A program made the position numbers and the translations under genes. This document shows positions 59,201 through 64,000 of a DNA stretch of 64,000 nt, piece by piece. A model generated the notes under the pieces. The model saw only the letters and a program-made list of their open reading frames with translations. It searched no databases and was not told the DNA's origin. Source of the DNA: Colwellia maritima (GTDB taxonomy: Bacteria; Pseudomonadota; Gammaproteobacteria; Enterobacterales; Alteromonadaceae). Numbering within the stretch: the first letter of the stretch is position 1; every line of letters starts with the position of its first letter. The stretch spans positions 186,001 to 250,000 of the forward strand of contig NZ_JAKKSL010000003.1 of assembly GCF_022669015.1 (NCBI RefSeq). The letters run 5' to 3'.

Positions 59201-59845
59201 ATATTGATACTTCTTATCTACAGCTTCTTTATCTTCAGGAATGACATGGCTTAGAAACAGATCATAATTCCATTCTGGTAATTTTGAGTCATACCCAAAG
59301 ATTTGGTCGTGCTTTAATGAGCGAACAGACGTGTTGTTTATTAAATCAAGATCCCAATTTCCAATATGACTATGATCAAGAACAAAGCTCAACCTTGCAT
59401 CATTTTCACGTATCTTTTTTTCGACTAATCGACGTTTTGTTGTGTCAACTGCTTGAATGATAAAGCCATAAACATGATCACTTTCAGGCTTAAAAATTGC
59501 TATGGTTGATGATCTAGGATAATAAATAGCGCCATCTTTTACTTGAAAAGCGTCATCGTTTAAAATCGTTGTTTTTTTTGTCGCCGCTTCAGTTAACCGT
59601 TGCTTCCATATACTTTCCGACTCAGGTAAATTTTTCCATGTAGTTGTTTCCCAAAAAAGCTTACCGACATAATCATTCCGATTTACTCCTTGAGATTCGA
59701 GGGCAGTGTCATTAACTTCAATCACTACGCCTTCAGCGTTAAGTATCGCCATAAACTGAAACTGTTGATTGAATATCGTATTAAATAGTAACCCTGATGC
59801 TTCAAGTGTTAAAGAAAAGGGGATATTGGGATTTTTAAATTTCAT
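56270..59845 (-). CDS. PAS-GGDEF-EAL cyclic di-GMP protein with a C-terminal CZB-like tail
   Basis: A 1191-residue cytosolic signalling protein. Several PAS/PAC domains (about 20-140, 145-270, 285-385, 395-520, 525-640) lead to GGDEF with an intact motif at 719-723 (RQGGDEFAIL), then EAL with E847-A-L849 (AEALIRW) and later NISSNHL and DDFGTGYSSL. Both cyclase and phosphodiesterase motifs look functional. The last ~107 residues resemble a chemoreceptor zinc-binding (CZB) domain: H1086, and H1123-C1124-x2-W1127 (ANHCKNWICR), but without the later paired histidines. No transmembrane helix is seen. It may sense zinc or redox state (inference). Confidence 0.9.
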   Translation of the reverse strand: MKFKNPNIPFSLTLEASGLLFNTIFNQQFQFMAILNAEGVVIEVNDTALESQGVNRNDYVGKLFWETTTWKNLPESESIWKQRLTEAATKKTTILNDDAFQVKDGAIYYPRSSTIAIFKPESDHVYGFIIQAVDTTKRRLVEKKIRENDARLSFVLDHSHIGNWDLDLINNTSVRSLKHDQIFGYDSKLPEWNYDLFLSHVIPEDKEAVDKKYQYAINHKIDWIFECRIRRTDGEIRWILVSGGFAYAETGEVNLMCGIVQDVTILKELELNDIRHHDELKSLFKALPDTYFRMKSDGTILDCITQNPILLYKPPQSFIGKRMQDVLGGSVGELFQLKIDKINKLQTPLAFNYELIINNQLAHFDARLNKIAINDQLICVVRDISEQVYLSNILEQSQAVAKLGSWVQTVNVEAIFWTNEVYSIFEYDKKETITFELFFERIHPDDRDDLFKCLNFSIEKHTPFQSEYRLLLPDGRLKYVLDNAEHIYDDNNQHIQSIGTIQDITQQKDNSEKHQISFKVFNDTHEGILITNAQQIIVEVNPRFTDITGYSHEEIIGQHLNILNSGKQSEEFYEQIWQSIAACGFWQGELWNRTKQGELYAELLNISSVKNDFDEVTHFVGVFSDITQGKKQLEKLNQMAHYDELTKLPNRALFVDRFQQSIAHSERTGHQLAVCFLDLDNFKPINDNHGHEAGDLLLVEVANRIKTCIRNEDTVSRQGGDEFAILLNDIKSTSQYEKMMCRIHKILSLPYFIDDVELHITASSGVTLYPSDTGDIDTLLRHADHAMYQSKLNGKNCFHLYSPASDQRIIQKNLLVDEVKQALENNELELYFQPKVNMATGEVFGAEALIRWNHPQKGIIPPLDFLPLIDNTPLDIEVGEWVIKNSLQQIDEWLKQGLTLELSINISSNHLLSSSFVKELEKSLAQYPLHYSQYLQLEILESSVFGDIQTLTHIIESCQNKLGVAFSLDDFGTGYSSLTHLRRLPVNTIKIDRSFVRDILDDPSDFAIIEGVIALTRSFSRHVIAEGVETTNHGLMLLLMGCESAQGYQIAKPMPNDAFITWLSDYTPNEKWLSLKSKNLNKKQNHLAVFKLICLHTFEKIRQLTLSSTDDSQWPILGDQANHCKNWICRQKKERMFKADDIDNLEAMYNKADGIIQLIRGKFQDGDVDGARILLPDLDSASCAITAAIID

Positions 59846-60087
59846 CCCCTGATTATGATGTATATTGTCAATACTTCCACCAAAAAACTGTTATTTTTCA
59901 CGAAAATCTACTAAAAAGCAGTAATAAAAGCAGTAATGTTGTCATTTTATATCATAATACCTGTTAAAGGCATCAGCTTTATATTTCGTTATATGGCCAT
60001 TTACCTTAAACTAATGTTTCAACCTTAATGACTTTTGCCATTAATTATTTTATTCCTTTATTAACTGATTTCAAATTACCCTATATT

Positions 60088-61324
60088 ATGGCCGCAGAAC
60101 GTTTTATCCCCTATAGAAAACAAGATATTGTAAAAATGTGCACTCAGGAGTTGGCCGATGAAGACTCGGTACTGTCTTTTGAACAATTCTGCCAACTACT
60201 TTCCAGTGTTATTCATTATGACTATCACGAATTACTGGAGTCATTAAAAAATAATTACGCTCCCTTTGATCCAAATACGGATACAAAGCAGTTAAAACAA
60301 CTTAGCTTAGCTGAGCGTGAGCAATGTCAAACAGCCTTCACTGAAAATTTTTCTCAAATTTTAAACGCGGCTAATTTTGAAAAAGTTACCAACCAAGACT
60401 TACAAGAAGCACTCACCGAAGAATCATTATTTAAAGTGAGGCTTGAAGTGGAATTTGATGATTTTGAGCAAATGGTTTTTTATCGCCGAGGTGAGTCGCA
60501 ATTAAGTGAAACCGTGACTTCACTGTGGGGATTACGTAAACAAACAATCAATTTTACGAATTATGATCGTGTTGCCGTATATATTACTTTTAAAGATAAA
60601 GCGTATTATGCTAAAAAAAGAAATCAACACTGGGTTATGAACCAAGCTCTACCATAATAAAATTATTTCAAAATGTACCAAAAGCCGATTTAGAGATGTT
60701 ATTCCCTAACAGCGAAGTAAGAATGCGGCCAATTGACAAGGTAATTATTGGGGCTTCCGCTATGGTGGGCGGTACCGTGGTATTAGTAACGAAACTAGGC
60801 GCGTCTATTTTAATACTATCGGCATTATTTGCCTTTTGGCTTGGTTTACGATCTGACTCGGTGGCGATGACACAACAACATTTTATTTCTCTTGGCTTAG
60901 GTATGGCTGTTTTTTCTGGTTTTATTTTTAAAGAATGGAGTAAATTTAAAAATAGAAAAATTAAGTTTATGAAAGCGTTGTCAGATAATCTATATTTTAA
61001 AAATTTAGATAACAATCCGGCGTTTTTCATACCTTAATTGATGCGGCCGAAGATGAAGATTTCAAAGAAGCCTTATTAGCTTACACCTTCTTACTTAAAA
61101 ATAAGCAAGGACTAAGTAAAGCCGCTTTAGATAACAAAATTGAGGCTTGGTTTTTAAGTAAGTACAACTGTCAGCTTGATTTTGAAATATCAGATGCACT
61201 AGACAAACTTGAGCGCATGCAATTAGTAATTTCAGAGGGGGAAACTTATCAAGCACTTTCATTGGTTCAAGCAAAAAAGCACTTAGATAAGCGATGGGAC
61301 TCTATATTTGATTACAACCAATAA
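60088..61324 (+). pseudogene. DUF3754 (TMEM143-like) membrane protein, two frameshifts
   Basis: The pieces form one ~413-residue protein. It starts MAAERFIPYRKQDIVKMC at 60088. A charged region continues to ~60650. After the first shift (one base near CTACCATAATAA) it reads TIIKLFQNVPKADLEMLFPN and two hydrophobic helices (IIGASAMVGGTVVLV; ILILSALFAFWLGL). After the second shift at ~61018 (missing C in CCGG) it reads GVFHTLIDAAEDEDFKEALLAY and ends at 61324. The opening ERFIPYRK and central helices fit DUF3754. An upstream ATG at 60028 is possible. The role is unknown. It converges with topB. Confidence 0.72.
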
Positions 61325-61341
61325 GTGTATCAATGTTATTT

Positions 61342-63273
61342 TTATGTATTGCTAGTCATTTTTTTCTTTGCCCTTCTCGCCCTTTTTGGCTTAAAAGCCA
61401 CCTTGGGCAAACCTGAAAAAGGCTGTTGGCTAGCCTCTGTTACCATATCAGTGATAGTACTAATGAGAGGGTCCATAAAACTGACATAATTAGCATTTTT
61501 TTCTGCAATAGCGGTTAATACCGATTCCCATTGAGCTGTCATATCAGGCAAAGTTGCCTTAACAGGTAATGCATTAATCAGTGCTACGCCAATATCAGTG
61601 GCTACTATTTTTTTTCCTTGTCGTTGTAAAAAGTTACGCTTAAAAAGTAAATCTATAATTCCTGCCCGAGTTGCGTCAGTACCTAAGCCGTCAGTATATC
61701 TTAACACTTTGCGAATATTTTCATCGCTAACAAAACGTGCAATGCCCGTCATGGCGGCTAACAGCGTTGCATCAGTAAACGACTCAGGTGGCGATGTATG
61801 CTTTTCAATTAATTCACCTTGTTTACAATGTAGGTGTTGTCCTTTTTTTAATACTGGCAGCTGATTAGTCTCGTGTTGCGATGCTTTATCATTGCTCGGA
61901 AAAAGCACTTTCCAACCTTTTTGCTGCTCAACCTTTGCATTTGTAGTGAATAACCCTCCTGCAATTTTTACTGTCAATTTGGTTTGTTGATATTTATAAA
62001 CAGGATAAAATTGTGCCAAATATTGGCGAGTAATCAATAAATATATATTCTTTTCAAACGAATTTAAATTGATGTTATTCGGCGACTTTTCGGTGGGAAT
62101 AATCGCATGATGTGCTGTGATTTTTTTATCATTCCAAACATGGCTTCGAATAGAAGCATCGGCATTTTTTGCTTGCTCATGACAGGGTAGCTTAGTGCCT
62201 GCCAACATATTAATAATCGCCGGCGCTTGCTTCAATTGCTCTTTAGGTAAATAACGGCAATCTGACCGTGGATAAGTGATCAGCTTATGTTTTTCATAAA
62301 GTGACTGACATACATCAAGTACTAATTTGGCATTCATTGAAAATTGCTTAGCTGCTGAAATTTGTAAACTAGATAAATTAAATGCCAAAAATTTCAGGTT
62401 TTGCTGTTTTTGTTCAATACTTATGTCTTCAACAATCGCAGGTTGATTATTAATTCTTGCAACGACATTCTCAGCCAAGCCTTTAACTAAAACACGACCT
62501 TCTTCATCGCAATATTGTTGGCAAGCTTCGCTAGGTTGCCATTTTGCAGTAAAACACATGTTTTCATTGTCTTGCTTTTGACTAAGACTTAAATGAGCTA
62601 ACACTTGATAAAATGGCTTAGAGATAAAATTAGCAATGGCTTGCTCCCTTCTTACCACCAACCCTAACAACGGTGTTTGTACTCGTCCTACTGACAGTAC
62701 GTTATTGTATCCTTGTTTCTGCCCTTGTAAGGTATATGCTCGAGTTAAATTGAGTCCATAAAGCCAGTCAGCTCTTGAACGTGCTAACGCTGAAATTGAC
62801 AAAGGCATAAAATCTTGATTGTTTTTAAGTGAGTTAAGAGAACGCTTAACAGCGGGTAAATTTAAATCACTAATAAGCAGCCTTTTTACTTTGGCTTTTT
62901 TAGCTGTAGAAACATTAAAATAATCAATAACCTCGTCAACTAACAATTGACCTTCTCTATCTGGATCCCCCGCATGAATAATGGTATCGGCTTGCTTAAC
63001 AAGATGACGTAACACCGTTAACTGAGCACGAGTACGAGCAATGGGTATTAACTTCCATTGCTGAGGTAACATAGGCAGAGTTTCCATAGACCACTTTTTA
63101 AAGCGTTCATCATAATCTTGAGGATCGGCTTGCGCCAGAATATGCCCCACACACCAACTGACAACGTCACCATTAGCAACTTCAATATGTGTTTTGTGAT
63201 TTTTGTGAGGTTTAGGAAGTGCAGCAGCAATAGCCCGACCTAAACTGGGCTTTTCAGCAATATATAATTTCAA
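61342..63273 (-). CDS. topB: DNA topoisomerase III
   Basis: A type IA topoisomerase that decatenates DNA, working with RecQ-like helicases in recombination and replication. The product is 643 residues, with the Toprim motif DPDREG at 103-108, the metal and Glu residues MKLYIAEKPSLGRAI at the start, and active-site tyrosine Y334 in LITYPRSDCRYLP. The C-terminus is a basic tail (KPKRARRAKKKMT) instead of zinc fingers, as in E. coli TopB. It is a single gene on the minus strand. Confidence 0.96.
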   Translation of the reverse strand: MKLYIAEKPSLGRAIAAALPKPHKNHKTHIEVANGDVVSWCVGHILAQADPQDYDERFKKWSMETLPMLPQQWKLIPIARTRAQLTVLRHLVKQADTIIHAGDPDREGQLLVDEVIDYFNVSTAKKAKVKRLLISDLNLPAVKRSLNSLKNNQDFMPLSISALARSRADWLYGLNLTRAYTLQGQKQGYNNVLSVGRVQTPLLGLVVRREQAIANFISKPFYQVLAHLSLSQKQDNENMCFTAKWQPSEACQQYCDEEGRVLVKGLAENVVARINNQPAIVEDISIEQKQQNLKFLAFNLSSLQISAAKQFSMNAKLVLDVCQSLYEKHKLITYPRSDCRYLPKEQLKQAPAIINMLAGTKLPCHEQAKNADASIRSHVWNDKKITAHHAIIPTEKSPNNINLNSFEKNIYLLITRQYLAQFYPVYKYQQTKLTVKIAGGLFTTNAKVEQQKGWKVLFPSNDKASQHETNQLPVLKKGQHLHCKQGELIEKHTSPPESFTDATLLAAMTGIARFVSDENIRKVLRYTDGLGTDATRAGIIDLLFKRNFLQRQGKKIVATDIGVALINALPVKATLPDMTAQWESVLTAIAEKNANYVSFMDPLISTITDMVTEASQQPFSGLPKVAFKPKRARRAKKKMTSNT

Positions 63274-63376
63274 CTAAAAGCGCTATTAGATTAAGTTATA
63301 CAGCAAATATAACTCAAAAACTGTTTTTATGTACAGTACTCTTTTGCGTTATCTGAAAATAACTGACTATTATTCG

Positions 63377-64000
63377 TTATTTTTTAGGCATTATTTTATT
63401 CTGTACTTTGCGCATATGTTCACGAAAGCTTTTATCAAATTGACTTTCCCCGCAAGAAAAAACAGAGGTAGAGCCTTCTACTGGGCTTCCTAAGAATTGC
63501 TCTCTCTCAATGATACAAGTACCGTTATCATTTTTAGTTATCGATATATCACCCGACATTTTCAGCGTATTTTTTTCGTGAACTTGTTCTAATGTTAACT
63601 GCTGACTGGAGTGTGGTACAGGAATTTGAGCGCCATGCATAATTGAAGGCGATCGAAATTGTTGATGTGTGGCAACGCCTTCTGCCATTACTTTTTCTTT
63701 AATCGATTTTCGTAAATTTTCTAACTGTGTGTAACTTGAAAACCCTGCGGTAATGGTTTTCTTTATAATCTTTTGTTCTTTATTACCTGATAATAAATCA
63801 TGTTTTTCTTGCCTAACATCAGATGAATCTTGTTCTGATTGCTGTGTTACTGATTGTTTTGGCTTTGATTTTAATTTTGGTGTTGATGTTGCAATTTCGC
63901 TGCCAACCGTTACGTCTTTACCTATGACAGGTATAGCATTAATTTTGGCAGGTAATTTATCTACAGCGATAGGTTTTTCTTTAACTGTCTTAGGAATAAT
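63377..64000 (-). CDS. Unidentified protein, 5' end outside window
   Basis: The frame is open to the window edge; 207 residues are visible. The visible N-terminal part (~100 residues) is low-complexity, rich in Lys, Gln, Ser and Pro (KLKSKPKQSVTQQSEQ), which suggests a linker or flexible arm. The C-terminal part contains DNGTCIIERE and SVFSCGESQFDKSF, two cysteines possibly bridged. It might be a secreted or periplasm-spanning protein with a long linker, but no family is recognised. An internal ATG (63688) is not the start, since the same composition continues upstream. Confidence 0.6.
   Translation of the reverse strand: MIPKTVKEKPIAVDKLPAKINAIPVIGKDVTVGSEIATSTPKLKSKPKQSVTQQSEQDSSDVRQEKHDLLSGNKEQKIIKKTITAGFSSYTQLENLRKSIKEKVMAEGVATHQQFRSPSIMHGAQIPVPHSSQQLTLEQVHEKNTLKMSGDISITKNDNGTCIIEREQFLGSPVEGSTSVFSCGESQFDKSFREHMRKVQNKIMPKK

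Overview
The window reads as an A+T-rich chromosome segment of a marine gammaproteobacterium, most likely Alteromonadales and Colwelliaceae-like (Colwellia/Thalassotalea type). This placement is inferred from gene content and order (lptFG divergent from pepA-holC-valS; glyA, nrdR, ribD, ribE and a RibBX-type protein on one strand; YggX, YggL, TrmB and MutY near tRNAs). It was not confirmed by a database search.

Layout. 1-8.8 kb: end of an RND efflux pump, an RDD membrane protein, lptF/lptG, then pepA-holC-valS. 9.3-15 kb: a cold-shock gene and the minus-strand series glyA, nrdR, ribD, ribE, ribBX. 15.4-19.3 kb: a NatAB-like ABC exporter with an alpha/beta hydrolase, and a small EF-hand protein. 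19.5-24.2 kb: a compact four-gene operon with the two glutamate mutase subunits, a MutL-type ASKHA protein and an AMP-forming ligase. This is the best candidate for an undescribed pathway here. 24.3-34.2 kb: rraA, an aromatic/aspartate aminotransferase, tRNA-Phe, a SulP transporter, an orphan histidine kinase, trmB, yggL, mutY, yggX, a second tRNA-Phe and tRNA-Thr. 34.2-46.3 kb: accessory region starting just after tRNA-Thr and ending at a degenerate tRNA-Thr 3' half. It holds an IS982-family element, a sigma-54 two-component system divergent from an HlyD/ABC/FtsX exporter, a REP-associated transposase beside a large repeat array, a tyrosine recombinase stump and a ParDE pair. 46.4-53 kb: a beta-lactamase-fold hydrolase, a transglutaminase-like protein, a PKD lipoprotein and a divergent membrane-bound HTH/TPR regulator. 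53-56 kb: a 209-bp IS982-derived MITE and an SOS-controlled umuD-umuC-SRAP cluster. 56-64 kb: a PAS/GGDEF/EAL protein with a C-terminal CZB-like tail, a DUF3754 protein, topB, and an unidentified protein running off the edge.

One feature affects the whole window: about 19 frameshifts in 16 genes, nearly all a single base and many in short homopolymers. They hit housekeeping genes (glyA, ribD, mutY, yggX) as well as accessory ones. The simplest reading is uncorrected indels in the assembly rather than 16 true pseudogenes, so the frameshifted entries are described as the whole gene they would encode.
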